From Candidatus Babelota bacterium (GTDB lineage: Bacteria; Babelota; Babeliae; Babelales; Babelaceae): a DNA stretch of 64,000 nt. Shown here one piece after another: positions 36,143 to 46,042 of the stretch. Made by a program: the position numbers and the translations under genes. The stretch is taken from NCBI GenBank assembly GCA_013288045.1, contig JABDCP010000001.1, positions 75,736-139,735 on the forward strand, in the 5' to 3' direction. The number at the start of each line of letters is the position of its first letter. Positions within the stretch are counted from its first letter, which is position 1. The notes beneath the pieces are model-generated. The model made no database searches. It was not told where the DNA came from and saw only the letters and a program-made list of their open reading frames with translations.

Positions 36143-37698
36143 TAGTCTCATTATTTTTGCCAAAGCGCCTAGGCTCTTATTACCCCTTAGCTCACAGAAT
36201 TGTAAGTATCGAGATTACAAAACAGAGTGTTCATGCAACAGTGATTGTACTGAAAGGAAGATCTCGCACTATAGAGAACGTACTTACTGAACGATTCCAG
36301 GGTGCAGAGCGCTTTGATGAGCAGGTGGTCGTAGCGCTCAAGAATCTCAAAATGAAACTTGGATCCTATCATGAAATCTATGGGATAATTCCAAGTTCGT
36401 ATGCGATTTTTAAGGAGCTGACATTACCGTTTATTGGAGCTAAAAAAGTTAAGATTGTGATCCCTTTTGAAGTAGAACCACAACTCCCCTTCAATCTTGC
36501 TGACGGGGTAGTAGATGGTATCATCATCGGAACAAATGAAGAAGCGCAAAAGACCAATGTGCTTGTAACTGCGATGAAGCGAGATAGCATAGCCCGTTAT
36601 GAAAAATATTTTGAGGATGCTGAGCTTCCTCTTAATAAGCTTTCTATAGGGATTCTAGAACTCTATAGTCTTTATGAAACAATTCCTGGACAAGCCAATG
36701 CAACCATAGCCTTGGTCGAGATGGGAACTTTTGAGACTACGATAGGTCTCATAACTAATGGGCAACTTAAATATGTGAGAACACTTCAAAAAGGTATTCA
36801 TATTCCCAAAGTAAACCACCAAGAAAATGTTTTTGATAAGCAGATGCAAGAACAGGTAAGCTCACTTTTTGATGAGATAAAACTTACCACTGATATCGCT
36901 CTTCAAAAAGTTGCTCCAGGATCGTCACTTTCAAAAATAGTTCTTACAGGAGCGGTTACCGATATACAAGATCAGGGAGTCAAAGAGCATGCAACCCGCA
37001 GTTTAGCATGCCCCACAGAGCTGCTTGACCCCAAAAAGCTAATTCAGGAACAGGTAGTTTCAAGTAAAATTCCTGCTATATCAGGAATCTATATGCCAAG
37101 CATAGCTGCTGGTTGCGCTTCTGAAAAAACTGAGTCATTTAACCTGCTTCAAGAAAAAGAGCAGGAGAAAGAGAACAAGCAGGTTACCTATCAACTATAC
37201 ACTATTGGAGCCCTTGCTATAACCCTGTTAGCAACTTTTACCGGCTATAGCTTTTTAAGAACTCGCGCCTTAAAGAAGAGTTATAAAGCATCAGAACTGG
37301 AAGCTATCGATGAACTTAAAAGACAGTTCAAATTGCGAGCAACTCAAACACAGCGACTCGATATTGCAAACAAAGCGGCACAAGCAGAACTTCGCAAGCA
37401 AGAATCGGCGTGGAAACGTATCTCTGCAGAAAATAGATATGCATACGTAACCTATCTTGCCGAACTCACCAAATGCATTAATATGCAAGAGTCTCAACTT
37501 CAACTCGATACGCTTATTATAAAAGACGATACTATTAAAATATATGGAAGTGTTCCTGGATATCAACAACTTACGCGCTTACAGGACCAGCTTGAATGCC
37601 CTATCTTTAAAAAGGTCCAGAAATTGCAGGCTTTCAACTTTAAATCTGAGCCTATAACACTCGTCATTAATCCGGAGGCTATCAATGAACATGCTTGA
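36139..37698 (+). CDS. PilM/GspL-like actin-fold protein with C-terminal PilN-like part
   Basis: The 519-residue protein has an actin-like fold of the PilM/GspL cytoplasmic type (…IPSSYAIFKELTLPF…, …IPFEVEPQLPFNL…, ATIALVEMGTFETTIGLI, about residues 20-330). A membrane helix (about 350-372) and a C-terminal coiled-coil and alpha/beta region (about 380-519) resemble PilN. A fused PilM-PilN arrangement is equivalent to GspL. It anchors the secretion ATPase to the inner membrane platform. The start overlaps the secretin stop (ATGA), and its end overlaps the next gene by 14 nt. Confidence 0.8.
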   Translation: MIVSLFLPKRLGSYYPLAHRIVSIEITKQSVHATVIVLKGRSRTIENVLTERFQGAERFDEQVVVALKNLKMKLGSYHEIYGIIPSSYAIFKELTLPFIGAKKVKIVIPFEVEPQLPFNLADGVVDGIIIGTNEEAQKTNVLVTAMKRDSIARYEKYFEDAELPLNKLSIGILELYSLYETIPGQANATIALVEMGTFETTIGLITNGQLKYVRTLQKGIHIPKVNHQENVFDKQMQEQVSSLFDEIKLTTDIALQKVAPGSSLSKIVLTGAVTDIQDQGVKEHATRSLACPTELLDPKKLIQEQVVSSKIPAISGIYMPSIAAGCASEKTESFNLLQEKEQEKENKQVTYQLYTIGALAITLLATFTGYSFLRTRALKKSYKASELEAIDELKRQFKLRATQTQRLDIANKAAQAELRKQESAWKRISAENRYAYVTYLAELTKCINMQESQLQLDTLIIKDDTIKIYGSVPGYQQLTRLQDQLECPIFKKVQKLQAFNFKSEPITLVINPEAINEHA

Positions 37699-38230
37699 TT
37701 CGCTACGGGATGTCGTTAAATATTCTGAACCGAAAGAGCTGGCTAAATATCTTGGCATTTTTGCAGGAGTATTTTGCCTGGTCTTCGGTCTTCTTATCTT
37801 TATGCATTATAGACGAGTAAATTGGTATACAGGTCAACTGAAGCAGCTTGAAGCTATGCGCAAACAGACATCTCAAATTCTTCGAGATGCGAAACTGGTA
37901 AAAGCACAACAACAGCAAGTTGAAGAAATTCTTTCAAAAGATAAGGACTTCAGAATTGGTGAAGCGTACCAATCTGTTGTGCGCAATGTTGGAATGGCTC
38001 CAAAGATCGTTGACACCTCAGCTCCCACAACAGGTGAATCGATTAGCGGGAAAACAGAAGTACAGATAACCTCACATTTAAAAGGACTCAGCATGAAGGA
38101 AGTAACCGATTTTCTTGTGGGTATAGCAGAGATCCCTCAGCTCTATACAAAAGAGGTTACTATTAAAAGAACACCCGGTCGTCAGACTGTAGATATAGAT
38201 ATAACCGTGGCAACATTGGAGCTTGAATAA
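37685..38230 (+). CDS. PilO/GspM-like inner-membrane protein
   Basis: The 181-residue protein has one membrane helix (about 22-42), a coiled-coil (about 45-88) and a C-terminal ferredoxin-like domain (KTEVQITSHLKGLSMKEVTDFLVGIAEIP... to ...VDIDITVATLELE), the architecture of PilO/GspM. GGAGG lies 6 nt before its ATG. It completes a GspC/D/L/M-like set and helps align the platform with the secretin. It overlaps the PilM-like gene by 14 nt. Confidence 0.75.
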   Translation: MNMLDSLRDVVKYSEPKELAKYLGIFAGVFCLVFGLLIFMHYRRVNWYTGQLKQLEAMRKQTSQILRDAKLVKAQQQQVEEILSKDKDFRIGEAYQSVVRNVGMAPKIVDTSAPTTGESISGKTEVQITSHLKGLSMKEVTDFLVGIAEIPQLYTKEVTIKRTPGRQTVDIDITVATLELE

Positions 38231-38246
38231 CGATGTTAGGATCATT

Positions 38247-40694
38247 ATGATCGACCTGCAATTCTTTTCTCGTCGTGTTCTTTCTATGCTTCTTGTAGGG
38301 GTTTCTTTATCTTTTGCTACCTATGCAAAAGATGATACGCCCACCCCAAATTCTCTACTTAAAGATGTACCGCTCAAAGATGAACCCTTCGATTTTGTTC
38401 AAAAGAAAGAACCCCAAAAAGGGTTCATCAATTTTTCATTTGAAAAGAAAAGTTTAGTCGATATTATTGGCGAATTGGCTCTTAAAAAAGAGGCCAATAT
38501 TATTCTGCCCCAAAATGCCGCTGACCTTGAAATGCTGAAGGCGCAAACGATCACCTACCGACCACAAGGGCGTACGGAGATCCCGATTGAAGAGGCCTGG
38601 CAGCTCCTCAGTACTTTTCTCGAGCTCTCTGGCTTTGCAATAAGTCCAAAAAAGCCCTTCTTATATTCCATCGAGCGCGTTGGCAAACCTCTAGAGCCGG
38701 GTATCAGCCGTTCAGTTTTACCTATCTTTGCAAATGTGAAACCGGATATGCTTCCCGATAGCCAAGAATATATACGGTACATCTATTATTTAAGAAATCT
38801 GCGCGTACCTGATGAAAAGGACAAGGATACCAATGCTATTGCGCGCATCCTTAAAGATATGCTTACTCCCGGTGCTCCCGTTGTGTTTGAACAAAAAACA
38901 AATGCTATAATCATTACGGATAAAGCAAATACTATAGCCGCAGTCATGCGTATCATCGATGAACTTGACCATAGCGGGTTCCATGAAACTATTCAGGTCA
39001 TTCATCTGAATAACACACCGGCCCAAGATGTCGTAAAAATATTTGAGTCTCTTCGTGCAGCCGCTGGGGGCGATGGATCTGGACCTTCTATACGGCATGA
39101 TTCCCGCACAGAGTCCTTATCAAGCTTTGCAGAACATACGGTTCTTGTGGCAGACCCACGACAAAACAATATTATCCTCATGGGCCGCCAATCATCGGTG
39201 GAGCGAATTGCTGATTTTGTATCAACCTATATGGATACAGCACCTGATAGTGGTAAGTCGGTCCTCCACTCCTATGACCTTCAGTACCTCGATGCCACAC
39301 AATTTGCAACAGTGTTAAATCAGGTTGTTTCTCCACTCGCACCTACAGGAACTCAAGCAACAGCAGGACAACCGACAGGCCCTGAACGGTATTTCCAAGG
39401 CGTCGTCATCGCAGCAGAAGAAGTAAAAGAGGTTGATATAAAAACGACCACAGAGGAAATTACACTTGAAGCAACCGGAGGCTTCCTCCCTACAGGTCTT
39501 GGCTCTCAAAAAATCTTTACGGGAGGTAACAGGCTTATTGTTGCAGCATTACAAGATGATTGGGTGAGGCTTAAGGATCTCATAGAAGCAGTTGATAAGC
39601 CCCAGCCCTATGTTATTCTTGAGGTAGTTATTGCAGATGTCACCGGCACTCGGCAAAAACTTATTGCAGGAACCATTCGTAATAAGACCGCAACGAATCT
39701 TCCATCTAATGGATTTCAACTTCTTTCCTCAAATATAACTGCCGTCAATAATGTACTTGGGGCAAATCCGCCACAGCTTGATGTAGATTTACTGGGAATA
39801 ATTACTGGTGCGAATGCCAGCAATCCTTCCCTCACTTCATTGCTTGCTCCAGGATCAACGATTGTTTCAATTAATGATCCTTCAACTCCAGGTATATTTG
39901 GTCTCTTACAAATCTTAGATACGGCACTATATAGCAAAATTCTTTCACACCCGTACCTGATCACGACAAATAATCAGAAAGCAACGCTCACAAACCAGGA
40001 GCTCCGCCGCGTTGTAGGTAACGCAATTCCAGGAGCTGCAGGGGTAATCACCGTTGAAATTGTCGATCTTCCCGCAACACTCCAGGTGCAGATGATACCA
40101 CGTTTAAGCTCCCTTCAGCGGCTTAGTCTCCAAGTCGCTGTTGATATCAATACCTTTGTTGATGCTAACTCTAATACGCGTCTTACACGACGGGTAAATA
40201 CCAATACCAATTTAGAAAGTGGACAGGTCCTGGTAATTGGAGGGCTTGCAAGCACGACACAAAATGACATCGTTACAGGTACCCCTATTTTGTCGCAAAT
40301 TCCTATAATAGGTTCGTTCTTTAGTAGTAAAAGCCGTATGCCAACAACGACTAATATCGCCATTTTTATCTGCCCTACGATCGTCCATCCAAAACTGCGT
40401 GGTGGCCTTGATGTATATACGGCAGATAAAATTCGCAAAGGTCAGCGTGACATTGATGACTTCGCAATTTTTGGTGACACAAAAGATCCGATTACTCGGC
40501 TCTTCTTTAAAGGTACAAATCCAGCAGAACAAGTTCTACCAAAATACTTGAGCCAGGTGAGCAACCCACCAGATGCAGAATATATTAAAGGTTCAAGACA
40601 GCGTCGCAGGGAAGCACGTAGACCAACAAAGCGTCCGGAGCCCCCTGTAACAAAAAAGGCTACTCCCGGCGAAGTTGCTGAGTTAGTTGCTTAA
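38247..40694 (+). CDS. Secretin 2 (GspD/PilQ-like paralogue)
   Basis: The 815-residue protein has a signal sequence (…FSRRVLSMLLVGVSLSFATYA), an N0-like domain (INFSFEKKSLVDIIGELAL), N1-N3 modules and a C-terminal secretin domain ending in TPILSQIPIIGSFF and IFICPTIVHP. The start at 38247 is preferred because AGGAT lies 5 nt upstream, and a TTG 24 nt earlier overlaps the previous gene. It shares its N-terminal region (…NAADLEMLKAQTITY…) with secretin 3 and is more distant from secretin 1. Three secretins in one operon is unusual. Its tail is rich in Arg, Lys and Pro. Confidence 0.88.
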   Translation: MIDLQFFSRRVLSMLLVGVSLSFATYAKDDTPTPNSLLKDVPLKDEPFDFVQKKEPQKGFINFSFEKKSLVDIIGELALKKEANIILPQNAADLEMLKAQTITYRPQGRTEIPIEEAWQLLSTFLELSGFAISPKKPFLYSIERVGKPLEPGISRSVLPIFANVKPDMLPDSQEYIRYIYYLRNLRVPDEKDKDTNAIARILKDMLTPGAPVVFEQKTNAIIITDKANTIAAVMRIIDELDHSGFHETIQVIHLNNTPAQDVVKIFESLRAAAGGDGSGPSIRHDSRTESLSSFAEHTVLVADPRQNNIILMGRQSSVERIADFVSTYMDTAPDSGKSVLHSYDLQYLDATQFATVLNQVVSPLAPTGTQATAGQPTGPERYFQGVVIAAEEVKEVDIKTTTEEITLEATGGFLPTGLGSQKIFTGGNRLIVAALQDDWVRLKDLIEAVDKPQPYVILEVVIADVTGTRQKLIAGTIRNKTATNLPSNGFQLLSSNITAVNNVLGANPPQLDVDLLGIITGANASNPSLTSLLAPGSTIVSINDPSTPGIFGLLQILDTALYSKILSHPYLITTNNQKATLTNQELRRVVGNAIPGAAGVITVEIVDLPATLQVQMIPRLSSLQRLSLQVAVDINTFVDANSNTRLTRRVNTNTNLESGQVLVIGGLASTTQNDIVTGTPILSQIPIIGSFFSSKSRMPTTTNIAIFICPTIVHPKLRGGLDVYTADKIRKGQRDIDDFAIFGDTKDPITRLFFKGTNPAEQVLPKYLSQVSNPPDAEYIKGSRQRRREARRPTKRPEPPVTKKATPGEVAELVA

Positions 40695-40705
40695 GGACGA
40701 TAGCC

Positions 40706-43072
40706 ATGAATTTACGATGGAATCATGTTTGGGTCATGGGGGCCATGCTCAGTGTAGGCATGACGCTCCATGCAGAGTCGTCTAATGAGCATTCTCATGA
40801 GCCGGATAGGAAAGCGCCCTTTTCTTTTAAAAAGAAATCGCTGATAGACCTTCTTGAAAAAATGGCCCCGTCAGGATCTAATCTTCTGTTCCCGCAAAGA
40901 GCTGCTGATCTTGAGATGCTCAAACAACAACAGATCACCTATCTACCACAAGAAAAAGAGACTTCGCAAGATGCTGCATGGAACCTTTTAAAGACGTTCT
41001 TAGAATTATCAGGCTTTAGCCTATTTAAGCAAGAGCAAAACTTTACTATTGTGCGTAATGCAAGTGTCGACGGTGGAGCTATTAACCGGGAACCCTTACC
41101 TGTCTATGCAGGAGTTCTTCCTGAAGAGTTGCCACATGATGATGGGCGCATTATCTACATTCATTATCTTAAAAATTTAAAGGTTCCCGAGGTTGCAGAA
41201 AAAGATTCTCATCCTTTGTCTATGATGTTGAAACAGCTCCTCACCTACAATGCCTCACTCATGTTTGATCCAAGAAGTAATGCCATAATTATCATCGACA
41301 AAGCTTCGCATGCCGCATCTGTCGGACAGCTTCTCAAAGAGTTCGACAATCAAGGAATGAAAGAACATGTAGCCTACGTGCCTCTCAAGTATCTTCCTGC
41401 ACAAGAGGTCGTGAACGTCTTTGAATCTCTTAAGATGGCAGCAGGAACTGATACGATACGAACTTTTATACGAAAAGGTCCCAAGGCTGATGGCCTTAAT
41501 TTTATCACCGAAGATACCAAAATGGTCGCAGATCCCGCACGAAATGGCGTCATACTTATGGGCCGTAAAGCAAATATAGATAGGATCATCGATTTTATAC
41601 AAAATAGCCTCGATCTCCAAGAAGATGTTGGAGAATCTATTCTCCATTATTATGACCTTAACTATCTTGATAGTGTCAAAACGGCTCCCATACTTAACCG
41701 CATCGTTGCCGCAGCACTCCCTACAGGAGAGCAAGCTACTGCTGAAAGTGAAAAACCGCCCCTATTTCAGGGGGTGGCGATCGCTGCTCTCGAGTCAACT
41801 CTTGTCAAACCGGCCCTCCAAACAGAAGATATTGCCATTGAGCAAAAAGGATTTGTGGAGGTACAAAAGCTAGACTTTATAGCTACTAACGCAGGCAACC
41901 GACTCCTCATTGCAGCACGCCAGAAAGATTGGCTCATCATTAAAAAGCTTATAGAGCAGCTCGACACTCCTCAACCGCAGGTGCTCTTAGAAGTCCTTGT
42001 AGTCGAGTTTGCCTATGACCAAACAACCAATGTTTCAGGCACCATCAGAAGTAAAACAGATTCTTCAATACTTCCTCATGGGGTGCAATACTTAGCATCC
42101 CATATTACTCCCGTAGTCTCGGTACTGGGAATACCACCTACCCAGCTTGCTAGCGACCTTCTACAAGTTATTGGGCCTGGCAATGTTCCAAGCCAAATTG
42201 CCTCAGGATCTATGTTGATATCTCTTAACGATCCTAAGACGCCAGGTATATTTGGACTCCTTGAAATTCTTAATACGGTAGTATCTGCAAGAATAAATTC
42301 GTATCCCTATGTGACCGTCACAAATCACATGGAGGGATTGCTTGATTCAAGCACTATGATTCGTACAACCGGTGATCTTGTTATCACCACCAATGGTACT
42401 GCTACAATTCCTATAATCGACTTACCGGCAACATTCTCCGTCAATGTGGTTCCTCACGTTATTTCAGATACCCGTCTTAGAATAGTTGTAGGATTTAAAG
42501 ATGATAGGTACACCAACACGACTAATTTAACTCGGCGTACACAGGAACTGAGAACCACAGCCACACTCAACTCGGGAGAGATTCTTGTAATGGGTGGCCT
42601 TCTCCGTGTTGATAATCTTGATTTTGGTAGCTACACTCCCATCTTGGGACATATACCGATTTTTGGTGCATTTTTTAGAGGTACCCAAGCAGAAACGATC
42701 ACCACAAATCTTACCGTTTTTGTTATGCCAACCATCCTGGAGCCAAGATCACGTTGGACAGATAAAACGAACGAGTACCTGTGCGACCATAAAAACTTTG
42801 TTACAAGAGATCAAACACCCTTGGTACCACGCGATCCGATTTATAGGCTCTTTCTCAAGGATGAAAGCGAGCAGAAAACAATTGATCGATTTCTAGCCGC
42901 AGGAACGAATACCGACACTTCCTTCTGCGGCCTTAAGATCTTACAAGGACAGAAAAAAGAACATCCTATTCCTCTTTATGATCCCCATAAACTGAAGCGA
43001 GTTCTTGTATCTAAGCAAGCACCGATCGGAACAAAACCGATCATGCAAAGGTCAGCTGTGCAAAGTGTATAA
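40706..43072 (+). CDS. Secretin 3 (GspD/PilQ-like paralogue)
   Basis: The 788-residue protein has a signal sequence (…VWVMGAMLSVGMTLHA), an N0-like domain (FSFKKKSLIDLLEKMAP...RAADLEMLKQQQITY), N1-N3 modules and a secretin domain with TPILGHIPIFGAFF and VFVMPTILEP. Its layout is the same as secretin 2, from which it is separated by 11 nt, so the two look like a tandem duplication. It ends 9 nt before the convergent enolase gene. Whether it forms its own pore or mixed rings with secretin 2 cannot be told. Confidence 0.88.
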   Translation: MNLRWNHVWVMGAMLSVGMTLHAESSNEHSHEPDRKAPFSFKKKSLIDLLEKMAPSGSNLLFPQRAADLEMLKQQQITYLPQEKETSQDAAWNLLKTFLELSGFSLFKQEQNFTIVRNASVDGGAINREPLPVYAGVLPEELPHDDGRIIYIHYLKNLKVPEVAEKDSHPLSMMLKQLLTYNASLMFDPRSNAIIIIDKASHAASVGQLLKEFDNQGMKEHVAYVPLKYLPAQEVVNVFESLKMAAGTDTIRTFIRKGPKADGLNFITEDTKMVADPARNGVILMGRKANIDRIIDFIQNSLDLQEDVGESILHYYDLNYLDSVKTAPILNRIVAAALPTGEQATAESEKPPLFQGVAIAALESTLVKPALQTEDIAIEQKGFVEVQKLDFIATNAGNRLLIAARQKDWLIIKKLIEQLDTPQPQVLLEVLVVEFAYDQTTNVSGTIRSKTDSSILPHGVQYLASHITPVVSVLGIPPTQLASDLLQVIGPGNVPSQIASGSMLISLNDPKTPGIFGLLEILNTVVSARINSYPYVTVTNHMEGLLDSSTMIRTTGDLVITTNGTATIPIIDLPATFSVNVVPHVISDTRLRIVVGFKDDRYTNTTNLTRRTQELRTTATLNSGEILVMGGLLRVDNLDFGSYTPILGHIPIFGAFFRGTQAETITTNLTVFVMPTILEPRSRWTDKTNEYLCDHKNFVTRDQTPLVPRDPIYRLFLKDESEQKTIDRFLAAGTNTDTSFCGLKILQGQKKEHPIPLYDPHKLKRVLVSKQAPIGTKPIMQRSAVQSV

Positions 43073-43081
43073 GACAGATGC

Positions 43082-44329
43082 TCACTCTACCAAAAAGGTA
43101 AGGGTATCTTCGATCACTAACAATCTATTATATTTAGCCATGCGCTCAGACCTACAGGGCGCACCAGCTTTGAATTGACCAGCACTCGTACCGACGACAA
43201 GATCGGCAATAAATGTATCCTCCGTCTCTGAAGAGCGGTGAGAGACTATGGTATTTATTTGATGGTCTCTACAAAACATAATTGCTTGCAGCGCCTCGGT
43301 AACTGTCCCTATTTGGTTAGGCTTAATGATGGCTGCATTTGCAGTCTTCTCCTGAATTCCTCGGACAATACGTTGCACGTTTGTTGCAAAAATATCGTCC
43401 CCCACCAGCTGTACCCGATTTGCAAGTTCTTTAGAAAGCTTCTGCCAGCCGCTCCAATCATCTTGTCCTAACGGATCTTCAATCGAGTACAATGGGTAGC
43501 GATTGACCAAGTCTTTATAAAGCGCAATCATCTCATCAGTGGTGTACACGTTCTGATGCCAAAGATAGAGCCCCTCTTCTACTGTCCATTGAGAAGCAGC
43601 CATATCAAGTGCTATCATGCAACTTGAAGTATATTGAGCATTGATACGCTCAACAACCTCACTGAGAATATCAAGAGCCTCATACTCGTTGGCAAATGAA
43701 GAAGCATATCCTCCTTCAAGACCTACCGCTGTTGATTTACCTAGGCCCCTAAGTACTTTACCAAGCTCATGGTAGACCGTAATGCCAAGCTCTAATCCTG
43801 CTCTAAATGTCGGAGCACCAACAGGTACTATGAGAAACTCTTGTATTGTTAAGTTATTTGATGCATGAGCCCCACCATTAATAACATTCAGCATCGGGAT
43901 TGGCATCGTAACAGTATCTACATTATAGAGTGCTGCGAACAATTCAAAGAGTTCAATATCATGCCATAACGCTTCCGCTCGGTAGAGAGCCTGACTGACT
44001 GCAAGCATCGTATTAGCCCCAAGACGAGACTTATCGGAGGTACCATCAAGTTCTATCATTTTGAGGTCAAGCTCCAGCGCACGTGGCTCTTCACCAATAA
44101 GAAGAGGTGCTATTACACTTTCGATAATCTCTACGGCTTTATGCATGCCCTTACCGTCCATGCGCGATTCTTGGTCACGCATCTCTTTGGCTTCATAAAG
44201 GCCAACCGAAGTTCCCCTAGGAACCATGGCTGTTACAAACTCGCCCGTGTCTAAGATAATCTCACACTGCACCGTGGGCCATCCTTGTGAATCGTACAGC
44301 TCCCGAGCAGTCACCTGTGCAATCTTCAT
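43082..44329 (-). CDS. eno: Divergent enolase
   Basis: The 415-residue protein is a full-length enolase with PMLNVINGGAHASN, ALDMAAS, SIEDPL and VGDDIF (metal ligands), IIKPNQIGTVTE (catalytic Lys) and SHRSSETED. It departs from the family at usually fixed sites. The N-terminal motif is ARELYDSQGWPTVQ instead of AR-ILDSRGNPTVE, and the G-[AS]-E-V-[FY]-H motif reads GITVYH, so Thr184 replaces the Glu equivalent to E. coli Glu167. DEGG reads LEGG but keeps the other catalytic Glu. It converts 2-phosphoglycerate to phosphoenolpyruvate if active. Activity may be altered. Confidence 0.9.
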   Translation of the reverse strand: MKIAQVTARELYDSQGWPTVQCEIILDTGEFVTAMVPRGTSVGLYEAKEMRDQESRMDGKGMHKAVEIIESVIAPLLIGEEPRALELDLKMIELDGTSDKSRLGANTMLAVSQALYRAEALWHDIELFELFAALYNVDTVTMPIPMLNVINGGAHASNNLTIQEFLIVPVGAPTFRAGLELGITVYHELGKVLRGLGKSTAVGLEGGYASSFANEYEALDILSEVVERINAQYTSSCMIALDMAASQWTVEEGLYLWHQNVYTTDEMIALYKDLVNRYPLYSIEDPLGQDDWSGWQKLSKELANRVQLVGDDIFATNVQRIVRGIQEKTANAAIIKPNQIGTVTEALQAIMFCRDHQINTIVSHRSSETEDTFIADLVVGTSAGQFKAGAPCRSERMAKYNRLLVIEDTLTFLVE

Positions 44330-44409
44330 GACAAACTCTTGACGTTAAGAAGTTTTCTTTATCACACTAACCTTAGAACAAGTTACCATAGAAAAGGAAG
44401 GGTTTTGTT

Positions 44410-44613
44410 ATGATGCTTGATAATTCAACATACAATAAAATTAAGATGCTGAGCACGCTAAGTAAGCTCTGCTGGTTTATCGATAAGCATGCACTCAAGG
44501 ATGCTCAAGAGGCTGGTGATAAAGAATGTGTGAAAGCTTTAACAGCAATCCGCGTGGATTTAGAAAAACATATAGAGTCATTACAAAAATCGATGTGCAT
44601 TATTACACAATAA
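44410..44613 (+). CDS. Small helical protein, unknown
   Basis: I do not recognise this 67-residue protein. It is preceded by GGAAGGG about 8 nt from the ATG, which supports translation. It is predicted all-helical (…LSTLSKLCWFIDKHALKDAQEAGDKECVKALTAIRVDLEKHIESLQKS split), with two Cys residues and no membrane helix or signal. The gene is divergent from enolase, and the NlpC/P60 gene ends 39 nt downstream on the other strand. Confidence 0.55.
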   Translation: MMLDNSTYNKIKMLSTLSKLCWFIDKHALKDAQEAGDKECVKALTAIRVDLEKHIESLQKSMCIITQ

Positions 44614-44651
44614 CTTGATAGTTTCGAGTATCTGTATTAATAATGTGTAGA

Positions 44652-45884
44652 TTAATATGTGGTCTCTAAGATGCTCCGCAGCTTAAAAATCCTCAAGCGA
44701 TACACAGAACGCCATAACCCACCGGAGCTATTAAGACGGTACATAAACTGACGTGCATGATGAGCATGAATTAATTGTTCGAAGTTTTTCATACCGTGAA
44801 ACGCCTGGCGTACAGATAGCTCATGCACCCGCCCATAGCCAGAATCGTATCCTATTGCTTCAATCAGGAGATTTTTTTCGACGTTACTCACAATCATAAC
44901 ATGCCCTGAATACCATACAAGATCACCCTCTTCCAATTTCTCCCCCAGCTTTAGCGGCCTAAGATACTTAATCAGCGTTAAGGTATTTTTAAAATAATAG
45001 GGCATAAAGGACATCTGTGCTGCACGCAGAATCATATTGGAGCAGTCAAATCCAGAATGGGGCACAATACTACTCACTGCCGGTCGATCCCAATAGCTTG
45101 CTTTTGCATGACACTTCGTTCCAGATATTTTACTATAACTTACATCATGAAGCAGTTCCCTAAAACTACAACCACCGTAGACATAAGGAATAAAACCACC
45201 CTTCTGGTGAGCCCAACTCCGAATGAGAGATAAAAACGTTTGCAATGATGCATCAAAAGATTTAGCTGCATATACAAGAGCTTTTTCCTTAGGAACCAAT
45301 GCTGAGATTGCAGCTTTCTTTTCAAAACTTACTAAGGACACTCCGTACTCAGTCTCGGTATCTTTTTCTAGCTGGCGCAGAAATCTCGTACCCACAGAAT
45401 AGATTTGGTTCGTTTTTTCATCAAACCAGGGAGCGGACAAGACCAGGACATTCTTCGAGAATTCTTCGATCGGTTTTTCGTAATCTACTGGTGGTGGGAT
45501 ATATTTTCGTAACCTCTGAGGTACGCTGTTAACGAGCACAAGATCTTTCTTCAGCATCCAAAAATCATGCCGCTTTCTATGAAGTCCATCAAGAAAAAAG
45601 AATCCTGAAAATTCTACCCCAACTTCACCTCCAGGATATTCCTTAGTAATAGTAACTAGTTCATTAAACAATAATTGGTGAATCCTGAGACACCCATATG
45701 ATCCCGAATCAGGAGCATAGGGAAGAGTTGCATAATAATCAGTAATCTGCTTTGTACAACTACCCATCTCAAGACCGCATGCATCAGCAACGGGCACTTT
45801 TACCACTGCCTGCTTATGAGCAGGACATCTTGCAGAAAGGGTTATAAGAGTCAGTATCAGATAATATCTCTGTGCTATCTTCAT
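44652..45884 (-). CDS. Exported NlpC/P60-type cysteine peptidase
   Basis: The 410-residue protein has a signal peptide (…YLILTLITLSARCPA), a central domain of unknown fold (about 40-220) and a C-terminal NlpC/P60 domain. The catalytic Cys is in GFDCSN (Cys281), the His is in GDLVWYSGHVMIV (His328), and YVYGG precedes the Cys. These enzymes cut peptide stems of peptidoglycan. A TATACT promoter ends only 6 nt before the ATG, so the transcript would be leaderless. No ribosome-binding site is needed or seen. Confidence 0.85.
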   Translation of the reverse strand: MKIAQRYYLILTLITLSARCPAHKQAVVKVPVADACGLEMGSCTKQITDYYATLPYAPDSGSYGCLRIHQLLFNELVTITKEYPGGEVGVEFSGFFFLDGLHRKRHDFWMLKKDLVLVNSVPQRLRKYIPPPVDYEKPIEEFSKNVLVLSAPWFDEKTNQIYSVGTRFLRQLEKDTETEYGVSLVSFEKKAAISALVPKEKALVYAAKSFDASLQTFLSLIRSWAHQKGGFIPYVYGGCSFRELLHDVSYSKISGTKCHAKASYWDRPAVSSIVPHSGFDCSNMILRAAQMSFMPYYFKNTLTLIKYLRPLKLGEKLEEGDLVWYSGHVMIVSNVEKNLLIEAIGYDSGYGRVHELSVRQAFHGMKNFEQLIHAHHARQFMYRLNSSGGLWRSVYRLRIFKLRSILETTY

Positions 45885-45890
45885 GGAGTT

Positions 45891-45918
45891 AGTATAGCAT
45901 GTTCCTCAAGGGCAACAA
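45891..45918 (-). promoter_or_regulatory. Promoter of the NlpC/P60 gene, predicted leaderless
   Basis: On the minus strand TTGTTG (45918-45913) and TATACT (45896-45891) are separated by 16 nt. Six nt after the -10 comes the ATG at 45884, so the first transcribed base would be the A of the start codon. Confidence 0.6.
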
Positions 45919-46042
45919 CAGAGTCGGAGCTAGCTGATGAAGTTCCTCGAGGAATCGGGGAGCATATAGTGATCTGCAGGGAAGAATGACCAACTACAAA
46001 CAAGAGCTGTCCCTCATTTCTTTTCATTTCATCCGATTAGTC

